Of a DNA stretch of 17,336 bases, positions 1 to 7,258 are shown piece after piece. Under the pieces are notes generated by a model, which saw only the letters and a program-made list of their open reading frames with translations, was not told where the DNA came from and did not search any database. The DNA lies in contig DATHBT010000331.1 in the NCBI GenBank assembly GCA_035295985.1, positions 1 to 17,336 on the forward strand, in the 5' to 3' direction. A program made the position numbers and the translations under genes. The stretch's first letter is position 1. Each line of letters opens with the position of its first letter. Source of the DNA: JAIVGV01 sp035295985. GTDB lineage: Bacteria > Acidobacteriota > Blastocatellia > Pyrinomonadales > Pyrinomonadaceae.

Positions 1-1058
1 TCCTCGACGGGCGTGACGAGCGTGATGGCGCGGCCGGTCTTCCCCGCGCGGCCCGTGCGGCCGATGCGGTGGACGTAGTCTTCGGGCTGCTCGGGCACGT
101 CGTAGTTGATGACGTGAGAGACCGAGTCAACGTCGATGCCGCGCGCGGCGATGTCCGTGGCGACGAGCACGCGCGTCCGCCCCGACTTGAAGCCTTCGAG
201 CGCGGCCTCGCGCTGCGGCTGCGTGCGGTCGGCGTGGATGGCATCGACCGAGTGGTCGCGCGCTTCGAGGACGTGCGAGAGGCGGTCGGCCCCGCGCCGC
301 GTGCGCGTGAAGACGAGCACGCGCTCGAAGTCCGAAGTCTCCCGCTCGCGCTCAAGGAGGTCGAGCAGCAGCGCCAGCTTGGAATCGGCCGGGACGGCGT
401 AGGCCGTCTGCTCGACCGTCACGGCGGCGCGGCCGCGCGGGCTGACTTCGATGAGCTCCGCGTCGCGCATCGTGCGGCGCGCGAGCTGTTCGATCTCGGC
501 CGACATGGTCGCGGAGAAGAGCAAGGTCTGCCGCTCCTTGGGGAGCAGCGCGAGCACGCGGCGGATCGAGGGCCAGAAGCCCATGTCGAGCATCCGGTCG
601 GCCTCGTCCAACACGAGCACTTCGACCGTGGAGAGATCGACCGCGCCGCGCTCGACCATGTCGAGCAGGCGGCCCGGCGTGGCGACGACGACCGCGGGGC
701 GCTGCTTGAGCGCGCTCATCTGGCGCGAGATGCTCGCGCCGCCGATCAGGTTCACGCAGCGGTTGCGCTTCTCGGTGTTCAGGTCGGCGTAAGCGGCCTC
801 GGTCTGCGCGGCCAGCTCGCGCGTCGGCGCGACGACCAGGGCGCGCACGCCCGGCCGCGGCTGCTCGATCATTCTCTGGATGATGGGGAGGAGGAAGGCT
901 GCGGTTTTTCCGGTGCCGGTCTCGGCGCAGCCGATCAAGTCTCGGCCGGTCAGGACGACGGGGATGGCGCGCCTCTGGATGGGGGTGGGTTGTTCGTATC
1001 CGAGCGACTCGCAGCGGCGCAGCAGCGCGGGCCGGAGTCCGAGTTCATCAAAATTCAT
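1..1058 (-). CDS. rhlE: DEAD-box RNA helicase, RhlE type (3' end outside window)
   Basis: ATP-dependent RNA helicase that remodels structured RNA in the cytoplasm. Translating the minus strand from 1058 gives MNFDELGLRPALL, then 352 codons without a stop to the left edge, so the C-terminus is missing. All the classic motifs are readable in order: Q-motif (GYEQPTPIQ), motif I (AETGTGKT), Ia (PTRELA), GG and TPGR, II (DEAD, as VLDEADRMLDMGF), III (SAT), IV (VLVFTRT), V (ATDIAARGID) and VI (HRIGRTGRAG). The start is supported by the family's usual opening and by an AGGGA 4 nt upstream; a second ATG at 1048 is less likely. It lies 146 bp downstream of the RRM gene on the same strand, suggesting a shared transcript. 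The RhlE assignment rather than another DEAD-box subgroup is by resemblance; the missing tail would help decide. Confidence 0.95.
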   Translation of the reverse strand, partial: MNFDELGLRPALLRRCESLGYEQPTPIQRRAIPVVLTGRDLIGCAETGTGKTAAFLLPIIQRMIEQPRPGVRALVVAPTRELAAQTEAAYADLNTEKRNRCVNLIGGASISRQMSALKQRPAVVVATPGRLLDMVERGAVDLSTVEVLVLDEADRMLDMGFWPSIRRVLALLPKERQTLLFSATMSAEIEQLARRTMRDAELIEVSPRGRAAVTVEQTAYAVPADSKLALLLDLLERERETSDFERVLVFTRTRRGADRLSHVLEARDHSVDAIHADRTQPQREAALEGFKSGRTRVLVATDIAARGIDVDSVSHVINYDVPEQPEDYVHRIGRTGRAGKTGRAITLVTPVE

Positions 1059-1124
1059 CAAGTCCCTACTGTCTGCGGCCCCGTCGCTTCTGTCGCTTGG
1101 CGGGGCCAACGGGTTGAAAGCGGT

Positions 1125-1168
1125 GAAGCGCCTCCGGCTTGTAGTTTGTCTGTTGCCAGAGGCGCTTC
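1125..1168 (-). other. Hairpin in the RRM-helicase intergenic gap
   Basis: GAAGCGCCTC (1125-1134) and GAGGCGCTTC (1159-1168) form a perfect 10-bp inverted repeat. After one mismatch, GGC (1136-1138) and GCC (1155-1157) extend it by 3 bp, leaving a 16-nt loop. No T-run follows on either strand, so it is not a standard intrinsic terminator. Its place between two cotranscribed genes suits an mRNA stability or processing element, or a leader structure that the helicase could act on. The role is inference. Confidence 0.5.
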
Positions 1169-1179
1169 GCTTAAAGTGT

Positions 1180-1213
1180 CGCTGGTCTTTGGCGTCTGGC
1201 GCTCTTACCAGCG
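1180..1213 (-). other. Short inverted repeat overlapping the RRM stop codon
   Basis: CGCTGGT (1180-1186) and ACCAGCG (1207-1213) are a perfect 7-bp inverted repeat. The TAA stop of the RRM gene (1205-1207) overlaps the right arm. No T-tract follows, so termination is doubtful. It may be a weak structure at the end of the first cistron. Confidence 0.25.
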
Positions 1214-1609
1214 GGGCTCGCGGTTGCCACCACCGCCGCCGCCGCCGCCGTAGCCGCCGCGTCCGCCGCCGCCGCCACCGCGGTTGCCGCCGCCGCCATA
1301 ACCGCCACCGCCGCCGCGGTTACCGCCGCCGCCGAAGCCGCCGCGTCCACCGCCGCGATCTTCGCGCGGGCGGGCCTCGTTGACCGTCAGCGCGCGGCCG
1401 CCGAACTCCTTGCCGTTGAACTGCTGGATGGCGGCCTCACCCTCTTCGCGGTTCGCCATCTCGACGAAGCCGAAGCCGCGCGAGCGGCCCGTGTCACGAT
1501 CCTCGACGACGTTCGCCGACTCGACCGTGCCGGCCTGCGAGAAGAGCTGGTGCAGGTCTTCGTTCGTGGTGTTGAACGAGAGATTCCCTACGTAAAGTTT
1601 AATGGACAT
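1205..1609 (-). CDS. Glycine-rich RRM RNA-binding protein
   Basis: A 134-residue single-RRM protein that binds single-stranded RNA. RNP2 is at residues 5-10 (LYVGNL) and RNP1 at 44-51 (RGFGFVEM), with the expected aromatic contacts Tyr6, Phe46 and Phe48. The RRM covers roughly residues 3-80. A low-complexity tail (85-134) of Gly runs with scattered Arg, Asn and Tyr resembles the RGG-like tails of cyanobacterial Rbp proteins and plant glycine-rich proteins. The ATG at 1609 is preceded by AGAAGGA about 9 nt upstream. The next gene on the strand is a DEAD-box helicase; that pairing and the known cold induction of such proteins suggest a role in low-temperature RNA handling, which is inference. 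The tail is built from near-repeated GCC/CCG triplets. Confidence 0.93.
   Translation of the reverse strand: MSIKLYVGNLSFNTTNEDLHQLFSQAGTVESANVVEDRDTGRSRGFGFVEMANREEGEAAIQQFNGKEFGGRALTVNEARPREDRGGGRGGFGGGGNRGGGGGYGGGGNRGGGGGGRGGYGGGGGGGGNREPRW
1208..1357 (-). repeat. GCC/CCG triplet-rich low-complexity repeat (Gly-rich tail)
   Basis: The plus strand here is almost entirely gcc, ccg and cca triplets, broken by cggttgcc and cggttacc units. It encodes repeated blocks of Gly with Asn-Arg or Tyr, such as GGGGNRGGGGGYGGGG. Repeats of this kind readily change length in multiples of three, so the tail probably varies among relatives while the frame is kept. Confidence 0.8.
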
Positions 1610-1837
1610 CTAGGTGTTTCCTTCTCCCTTGCGGAGTGTCAGGAGGAAGCTCCGGGACGTGCGGAGTTGGCTTCGGTGAAACGGTGGCAACGAAGGCTCG
1701 CGTCCGGGTGCTCATTCGAAGAGCGGCTTCCGACAGTTAAGAATCAGCCCACTCTCGAACCATCCGAAACGCCGCAGCCCTGTGGCAGGCGCGGGCACAT
1801 CACCGTTGACGTGCGAGAGAAGGAGTAGCCAGCAACT

Positions 1838-1867
1838 ATGATGCCTTAACAGGGGGGGCAGTTGCAA
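1838..1867 (-). promoter_or_regulatory. Candidate promoter for the RRM-helicase pair
   Basis: On the minus strand, TTGCAA (1867-1862) is followed after 18 bp by CATCAT (1843-1838), which matches TATAAT at 4 of 6 positions. The spacer contains seven consecutive C on the minus strand. It would give a leader of about 225 nt. TTGCAA is its own reverse complement, so the -35 alone does not fix the direction. Weak. Confidence 0.3.
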
Positions 1868-1888
1868 GGCCGGGCGGGGCCGCGGGAG

Positions 1889-1918
1889 TTGACGGGCGGC
1901 GCGGCGAATCGCTATTAT
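1889..1918 (+). promoter_or_regulatory. Candidate sigma-70-type promoter for the surface protein
   Basis: TTGACG (1889-1894) and TATTAT (1913-1918) are separated by 18 bp, each one base off the consensus. This is the best full promoter in the window. Transcription would start near 1925, giving a leader of about 290 nt before the ATG at 2215. Confidence 0.55.
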
Positions 1919-2214
1919 GCCCCGTCGAACACGCCTCAAAGCGGGCGGAGCGGGGGACGCACTTCACATCCCGGACTGCAGACGGACTCCCGCCAGCGCG
2001 CCTTGTCGCTCACCATCAACCGCCGAATGCCGCGCCGGGGCCGAAACCGGTAAACCTTAGCAGCCGCCCGAAAATTTTCCGTAACGACGCGCAGCCGCGC
2101 CTTACCGCCAGGCGGCACTGCCCCGACCGAATCGCCGACCAACCAACCGGGAGACCCGGCCGCCCCGCGCCCGCGCGGGAGAAAACCCTCAACGATCTTT
2201 ATCTGGAGAGACCT

Positions 2215-5200
2215 ATGCCTCGCACCCCCCCCCGCCGCGCCGGCCGCGCACGCCTGCTCCTCTTCCCCCTCATCGCCCTGGCGGCGTTCGGCGGCTGGCA
2301 AGCCGCGGCGGCCCACTTCGCCGGCCGCGCGGCCTCGGCCGCGCCTGAGGACGGTGGCATCCACCCGCTCGCGGAGTTCGTCCGCGAAGTTCCGCTCCCG
2401 GCTAATGACATCGTCTATAACCCGGCCGATCAGATGCTCTACGTGAGCGTGCCCAGCCGCGCAGGCGCCGCCGGCAACAGCATCGTGCCTGTCAACCCGG
2501 CGGACGGCTCCGTCGGGGCGGCCACCTTCGTCGGCAGCGAGCCTCGCCGCATGGCGCTCGCCGACGACAACCGCACGCTCTACGTCGGCATCGACGGCGC
2601 TTATGCCGTCCGCCGCTTCGACACGCAGACGCGGACGGCCGGCGCGCAATTCGCCCTCGGCCAGCCCTCCCCCTCCGGCCTCTTCTCCGCCAACGACCTC
2701 GCCGTCGCCCCGGGCGACCCGAACCTCCTGGCCGTCGCGCGCTATCACTCGAACAACATGTCCGCGGGCGGCGTCGCCGTCTTCGACAACGGCGTGCAGC
2801 GAACGAACGCCGGCCCGGCCGTTTTCGAAGCATCCCTCTCCGTCGCCTTCTCCGCCTCCGCGTCGAAGCTCTACGGCAGCAACGGCAACCAGGGGCTGAA
2901 GACGATGAGGGTTGATGCCGCAGGCGTGGCCGTCACGGGCACGACCTCGTTCCAGGTCGGCTCCCGCATCAAGTTCGCGGCCGGCCGCGTGTACAGCTCC
3001 ACCGGCCAGGTCGTCGATCCCGACGCCGGGGCGCTGCTCGGGACTTTCGCCGGGGTTAATACGCGCGCCTTCGCGCCGGACCCGGCCAACGGCCGGGCCT
3101 ATTACCTCGGGCGCGACAACTCGACGGGCCGCATGACGCTCAAGGCTTTCGATCTGAGCACCTTCGTCCTGCTCGGCGCGGCGGAGATGCCGCGCATCAC
3201 CAGCGAGCCGGCCGAGCTGGTGCGCTGGGGATCGAACGGCCTCGCCGTCCTCGCCGGCGACGGGCGGCTCTACCTCGTCCAGACTTCGCTGATCCCCTCT
3301 ACCGATCCCGTCCCGACCCCGACGCCGACGGTGTCGCCCACGACCACGCCTACTCCCGTGCCGCCCGCCACCTTCGTCCGCCAGATCGGCCTGCCGGCGA
3401 ACGACCTCGTTTACAACCCCGCGACGGGAGTGCTACTGGCGAGCGTGCCGAGCAGCGGCGGGGGGCGGGGCAACAGCGTGACGCGCGTCGATCCGGAGAC
3501 GGGCGAGATCGGGGCGTCCACCTTCGTCGGCAGTGAGCCGGGCCGCCTCGCCCTAGCCGACGACAACCAAACGCTCTACGTCGGCCTCGGCGGCGCGAAC
3601 GCCGTCCGCCGCCTCGACCTCTCTTCGCAGACCGCCGGCTTACAGTTCCATCTCGGCGCTAACAGCGGCTCTCTGGGCCTGTTCTTCCCCGACGACATCG
3701 CCGTGATGCCCGGCAAGCCCGGCACGGTCGCCGTCAGCCGCAGGTCGTTGAGCGCGAGTTCGGGCGACGCAGCGATCTACGACGACGGCGTGGCGCGCCC
3801 GAAGGCGACGGCCGGCGGCGATCCCTTTTCCAACCTCGGGGGGCCGGTGGAGTTCGGCGCTTCGGCCGAGCGCCTCTACGTCGGGAGCAACGTGGTCAAC
3901 AAGTTTTCGGTCGGGGCCGACGGCCTCACGAAGATCAGCTCCTTCCAGACGGTGAGCAGCGGCCAGACCCAGTTCGTGAACGGCCTGCTCTACCTGTCGG
4001 CCGGCAGCGTCATCGATCCCGAAACGGGCGAGGTTAAGGGCCGGTTCGTCCTCTCCGCGTCCAACATCGTCATGACGGTCGATCACCTCAACGGGCGCGC
4101 CTACTTCCTGGGCCGCGAGAACGCCGGCTGGGTCCTGCGCTCCTACGATCTCAACACCTTCCTACCCCTCGCGGCCGTGACGATCCAGGGCGTGGACGCC
4201 GACAGCTTCGCCGCCCCGTCGGGCCTCGTGCGCTGGGGGAAGAACGGGCTGGCCTTCCGCACGCAGAACAGAATCTTCCTCGTCAACACGGCCATGGTGG
4301 ATCCGGCCGAGCCGGTCGCCTCGCCGACCCCGACACCGTCGCCGACGCCGACGCCGACGCCGGCCTACATCCCGACCCTAGTCACGAAGCTCGACCTGCC
4401 GGCAAACGACCTCGCCGCCGATCCGACCACGCAGACGCTCTACGCGAGCGTGCCCAGCACGGCCGGCGCCGAGCGCGGCAACACCATCACCTCGATAAAC
4501 CCCGGCGCGGCGACCATCCTCAACTCGACTTTCGTCGGGAGCGAGCCGGGCCGCCTGGCGATGTCGCCGGAGGGGCAGTCGCTCTACGTTTACCTGGGCG
4601 GGGCCAAGGCCGTCCGCCGCTTCAACATCCCGTCGAGTACGGCGGGCGTCCAGTTCGCGGTCGGGACGACCGACTCGCCGCCCGCCGACATGGACGTCGC
4701 GCCCGGCAGCTCCGGCGACACGCTCGCCGTCTCGCGCGGCTCGTTTAGCAGCAGCAGCGTGGCCGTATATGACAACGGCGTGCAGCGCCCGAACGTCGGC
4801 GGCGCGAACAGCGGCGTGGGCCTCGTCGAGTTCGGCACATCGGCATCGACGCTGTACGGCGCCACCACTTTCGGCGACGGGCAGTTGTTCAAATTCCAGT
4901 TGACCTCGACGGGCCTCGCGGGCGCGGGATCGGTGCGGGGCGTTTACCTCGGGCAGGCGATGAGATTCGTGGCCGGCCGGCTCTACGGCTCCAGCGGGCG
5001 CATCCACGACCCCGAGACGGGGGCGCTCGTCGGGACGCTCGGCGTGGGCGGCGACACCGGCTCGGTGGTCGTCGATCACGCCCTCGGGCGCGTCTTCTTC
5101 ATATCCAACAACGGCTCGTCCTTACAGATCGCGGCTTACGACGCGAACACCTTCCTGCCCGTGGGTACGGTCAGGCTCTCCGTCCCGTCGTTCGGCAGCA

Positions 5201-7152
5201 CGACGGGCCTCGTGCGCTGGGGCACGAACGGGTTGGCCTTCGCCCACACCACGAATCTCGTAACGGGGGGCACCCGCAGGGAGATCTATCTCGTCCGCAC
5301 CGAACTCGTCTCCGACGCCGAGCAGATCCCCGCGGGCCTTCAGCTCGGCGCGGCAACGTACTCGGCGTCGGAGAGCTCGGTCGGCAACAACTCGGTGACG
5401 ATCACCGTCACGCGCACGGGCGGCGTCTCGGGCACTTCGACCGTCTCCTACGCCACCTCGGACGGGACGGCCACGGCCGGCAGCGACTACGCGGCCACTT
5501 CGGGGACGATCACCTTCGCCCCGGGCGAACTGACGAAGACCTTCGCCGTGCCCGTCTTCGACGACAACATCTTCGAGGGCGCTGAGACGTTCAACGTCAC
5601 GCTCGGCTCCCCCGCCGGCGCGTTGCTGCTCTCGCCGTCGGCGGCCGTCGTCACCATCAACGATAACGAGTTCCAGCCGTCGCTCAACCCCATCTCGCTC
5701 TCGGTCGTCGAGGGCGACTCGGGCGCGACCGCGGCGGAGATGGCCGTCAGGCTGTCGAACCTGACGACGAAGACCGTCACGGTCAATTACGAGACGGCCA
5801 ACGGCACGGCCAGGGCCGGCGAAGACTACGCGGCGGCCTCCGGCGCGCTGACCTTCCAGCCCGGCGAGATCGAGAAGAAGATCGCGCTGCAGATCACGGG
5901 CGACACCCTGCAGGAGGGCAACGAGCACTTCTTCGTCAACTTCAGCAACGCCGTCAACGCCACCTCCTTCTCGTCGGGCGGCAGGGTCACGATCATCGAC
6001 GACGACCTCCCGACCGTCCAGTTCTCGGCCGCCGCCGTCACGGCTGGCGAAGGGGCGGGCCGCGCCGCGGCCACCGTCACGCGCTTCGGCGACGCGTCCG
6101 CGGCAGCGAGCGTCGATTACATCACGCTCGACGACGCGCGCGCCGTCCGCTGCGACGACAACGTCAACAGCCGCGGCGCGGCCTTCGCCCGCTGCGACTA
6201 CGCGACGACCATCGACACCCTCCACTTCGCGCCGGGCGAGCGGGAGAAGACCGTCGCCGTCCCGCTCGTGGACGACGCCCACGCCGAGCCGGACGAGTTC
6301 TTCCGTGTGCAGCTCTTCTCCCCGTCGGCCGTGGTGCTCGGCCAGCAACAGACTGTGGACGTGCGCATCGTGGACAACGACAAGGACGGCGCGGCCAACC
6401 CGCTCGACGGCAACGCCTTCTTCGTCCGCCAGCAGTACCTCGACTTCCTCTCGCGCGAGCCCGAGGCGGGCGAGCCGTGGACGAACGTCTTGGTCAACTG
6501 CCCGAACGCGTTCAACTCCGATCCGGCCGCGCCGTCGGCCCTGTGCGACCGCAACATCGTCTCGTCGTCTTTCTTCCGCTCGCGCGAGTTCGAGCTGAAA
6601 GGTTACTTCGTTTACCGCTTCTACCGCGCGACGCTCGGCCGCCGCCCGCTCTACCGCGATTTCACGCTCGACATGCGGCGGGTGACGGGGGCCGACGCCG
6701 CGGAGGTCTTCGCCAAGCGGCGCGCGTTCAGCGAGGCGTGGTTGCAGCGGCAGGAGCCGGCGGGCCTCTACGGGGCGCTCACGAACGCGCAGTTCGTCGC
6801 CGCGCTGCTCGGCCGCTACGGCCTCGACTCGATCCGCGCGCCCGACCCGGCCGCGCCGGACGGCGACGCGCGGGTGGTGCTGACGCGCGCCGAACTCGCC
6901 GCGGGCCTCGACGGCGAACGGCTGACGCGGGCGCAGGTGCTGCGGGCCTACGTAGAGTCCGACGAGGTCTCCGCGGCCGAGTTCAACGGCGCGTTCGTCG
7001 CCATGCAGTACTACGGCTACCTGCGGCGCGACCCGGAGACGTCGGGCTTCAACGCCTGGCTCGCCGTCCTCAACCGCGGCGACGGCTTCCGCGTGATGAT
7101 CGATGGCTTCATGAATTCGGCCGAGTACCGCCTGCGGTTCGGGAAGGAGTGA
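2215..7152 (+). CDS. Exported triple beta-propeller / Calx-beta / DUF4214 protein
   Basis: A 1645-residue secreted or surface protein of unknown role. Residues 1-44 look like a signal peptide: Arg-rich start, LLLFPLIALAAFGGW core, then Ala-rich. Three long homologous units follow at about 54-364, 385-702 and 718-1037. Each has PLPAND or a variant, a VGSEP (106, 438, 774) and an LVRWG (335, 671, 999), the pattern of YVTN/WD40-like propellers. Pro-Thr linkers (365-386, 703-717) separate them. Three Calx-beta domains follow (about 1042-1152, 1153-1264, 1265-1392), with the family's TA-[GS]-x-DY and FAPGE-type motifs. The third has an insert with Cys1313 and Cys1327. The C-terminal part (1393-1645), starting near NAFFVRQQYLDFLSREP, is DUF4214-like with Cys1429 and Cys1444. 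GGAGAG (2205-2210) fixes the start. A nine-C tract lies in codons 4-7. The architecture resembles large Acidobacteriota surface proteins; an adhesion or matrix role is inference. Confidence 0.9.
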   Translation: MPRTPPRRAGRARLLLFPLIALAAFGGWQAAAAHFAGRAASAAPEDGGIHPLAEFVREVPLPANDIVYNPADQMLYVSVPSRAGAAGNSIVPVNPADGSVGAATFVGSEPRRMALADDNRTLYVGIDGAYAVRRFDTQTRTAGAQFALGQPSPSGLFSANDLAVAPGDPNLLAVARYHSNNMSAGGVAVFDNGVQRTNAGPAVFEASLSVAFSASASKLYGSNGNQGLKTMRVDAAGVAVTGTTSFQVGSRIKFAAGRVYSSTGQVVDPDAGALLGTFAGVNTRAFAPDPANGRAYYLGRDNSTGRMTLKAFDLSTFVLLGAAEMPRITSEPAELVRWGSNGLAVLAGDGRLYLVQTSLIPSTDPVPTPTPTVSPTTTPTPVPPATFVRQIGLPANDLVYNPATGVLLASVPSSGGGRGNSVTRVDPETGEIGASTFVGSEPGRLALADDNQTLYVGLGGANAVRRLDLSSQTAGLQFHLGANSGSLGLFFPDDIAVMPGKPGTVAVSRRSLSASSGDAAIYDDGVARPKATAGGDPFSNLGGPVEFGASAERLYVGSNVVNKFSVGADGLTKISSFQTVSSGQTQFVNGLLYLSAGSVIDPETGEVKGRFVLSASNIVMTVDHLNGRAYFLGRENAGWVLRSYDLNTFLPLAAVTIQGVDADSFAAPSGLVRWGKNGLAFRTQNRIFLVNTAMVDPAEPVASPTPTPSPTPTPTPAYIPTLVTKLDLPANDLAADPTTQTLYASVPSTAGAERGNTITSINPGAATILNSTFVGSEPGRLAMSPEGQSLYVYLGGAKAVRRFNIPSSTAGVQFAVGTTDSPPADMDVAPGSSGDTLAVSRGSFSSSSVAVYDNGVQRPNVGGANSGVGLVEFGTSASTLYGATTFGDGQLFKFQLTSTGLAGAGSVRGVYLGQAMRFVAGRLYGSSGRIHDPETGALVGTLGVGGDTGSVVVDHALGRVFFISNNGSSLQIAAYDANTFLPVGTVRLSVPSFGSTTGLVRWGTNGLAFAHTTNLVTGGTRREIYLVRTELVSDAEQIPAGLQLGAATYSASESSVGNNSVTITVTRTGGVSGTSTVSYATSDGTATAGSDYAATSGTITFAPGELTKTFAVPVFDDNIFEGAETFNVTLGSPAGALLLSPSAAVVTINDNEFQPSLNPISLSVVEGDSGATAAEMAVRLSNLTTKTVTVNYETANGTARAGEDYAAASGALTFQPGEIEKKIALQITGDTLQEGNEHFFVNFSNAVNATSFSSGGRVTIIDDDLPTVQFSAAAVTAGEGAGRAAATVTRFGDASAAASVDYITLDDARAVRCDDNVNSRGAAFARCDYATTIDTLHFAPGEREKTVAVPLVDDAHAEPDEFFRVQLFSPSAVVLGQQQTVDVRIVDNDKDGAANPLDGNAFFVRQQYLDFLSREPEAGEPWTNVLVNCPNAFNSDPAAPSALCDRNIVSSSFFRSREFELKGYFVYRFYRATLGRRPLYRDFTLDMRRVTGADAAEVFAKRRAFSEAWLQRQEPAGLYGALTNAQFVAALLGRYGLDSIRAPDPAAPDGDARVVLTRAELAAGLDGERLTRAQVLRAYVESDEVSAAEFNGAFVAMQYYGYLRRDPETSGFNAWLAVLNRGDGFRVMIDGFMNSAEYRLRFGKE
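2225..2233 (+). repeat. Nine-C homopolymer at the start of the surface-protein gene
   Basis: Nine consecutive C bases span codons 4-7 (Thr-Pro-Pro-Arg), just after the ATG at 2215. Losing or gaining one base would shift the frame and abolish the protein. Tracts like this cause phase variation in other bacteria, but such switching is not established for this group. Confidence 0.85.
3307..3366 (+). repeat. Pro-Thr linker repeat 1
   Basis: Alternating ccg/acg/ccc codons encode a 20-residue Pro-Thr stretch (PTPTPTVSPTTTPTPVP) joining propeller units 1 and 2. Such linkers are extended and often O-glycosylated in secreted bacterial proteins; glycosylation here is inference. Confidence 0.8.
4321..4365 (+). 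repeat. Pro-Thr linker repeat 2
   Basis: Repeated ccg-acg codons encode SPTPTPSPTPTPTPA between propeller units 2 and 3. It is shorter and more regular than the first linker. No equivalent Pro-Thr linker follows unit 3, which runs straight into the Calx-beta domains. Confidence 0.8.
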
Positions 7153-7193
7153 AGGCGCGGAGGCGACACGCGCGGGGCGAAAACCCGCGAAGC

Positions 7194-7228
7194 AAAAGGG
7201 GAGGACTCCAAGAGTCCTCCCCTTTTTT
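7194..7228 (+). terminator. Strong intrinsic terminator between convergent genes
   Basis: Arms at 7194-7208 and 7212-7226 form a perfect 15-bp stem (AAAAGGGGAGGACTC and its complement) with a 3-nt loop, running into six T (7223-7228). It lies 41 bp after the stop of the surface-protein gene. The minus strand also has four T after the stem, and the esterase gene converging from the right ends at 7259, so it may work in both directions. Confidence 0.93.
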
Positions 7229-7258
7229 ATCCTCCCTTTTCTCCCTGCGCGCGCTCCC

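Larger units (their letters stand above)
1610..2214. other. Divergent intergenic region
   Basis: A 605-bp spacer between the minus-strand RRM gene and the plus-strand surface-protein gene. Small open frames inside it have no recognisable domains and look like products of high GC. It holds two back-to-back promoter candidates (1838-1867 minus and 1889-1918 plus), a run of seven G (1852-1858), and a perfect AT-rich palindrome GAAAATTTTC (2070-2079). Both candidate leaders would be long, about 225 nt for RRM and about 290 nt for the surface protein. I recognise no riboswitch. Confidence 0.6.
2374..5325 (+). repeat. Three tandem ~1-kb coding repeats
   Basis: Three direct repeat units of about 0.95 kb begin near 2374, 3367 and 4366. 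They share whole phrases at protein level: LPAND, TFVGSEP, LYV, AVRR, TAG-x-QF, a DNGV or DDGV, and an RWG-x-NGL near the end. Many of these also match at DNA level. Units 1 and 2 are close; unit 3 is more diverged. Landmark spacings of 332 and 336 residues show duplication of a whole propeller rather than of a single blade. Confidence 0.85.

Noticed and set aside
69..1253. Long plus-strand open frame opposite the helicase
   Set aside because: It lies exactly antisense to a helicase with every conserved motif and has no domain of its own; long antisense frames are expected at this GC content.
3307..4365. Regular short repeats that could suggest a CRISPR array
   Set aside because: They are Pro-Thr linkers and propeller repeats in frame inside one gene, with no uniform spacers and no cas genes.
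5122..6348. 408-codon minus-strand frame opposite the Calx-beta region
   Set aside because: Arg/Asp/Gly/Val-rich composition with no recognisable motif, entirely opposite clear Calx-beta domains.
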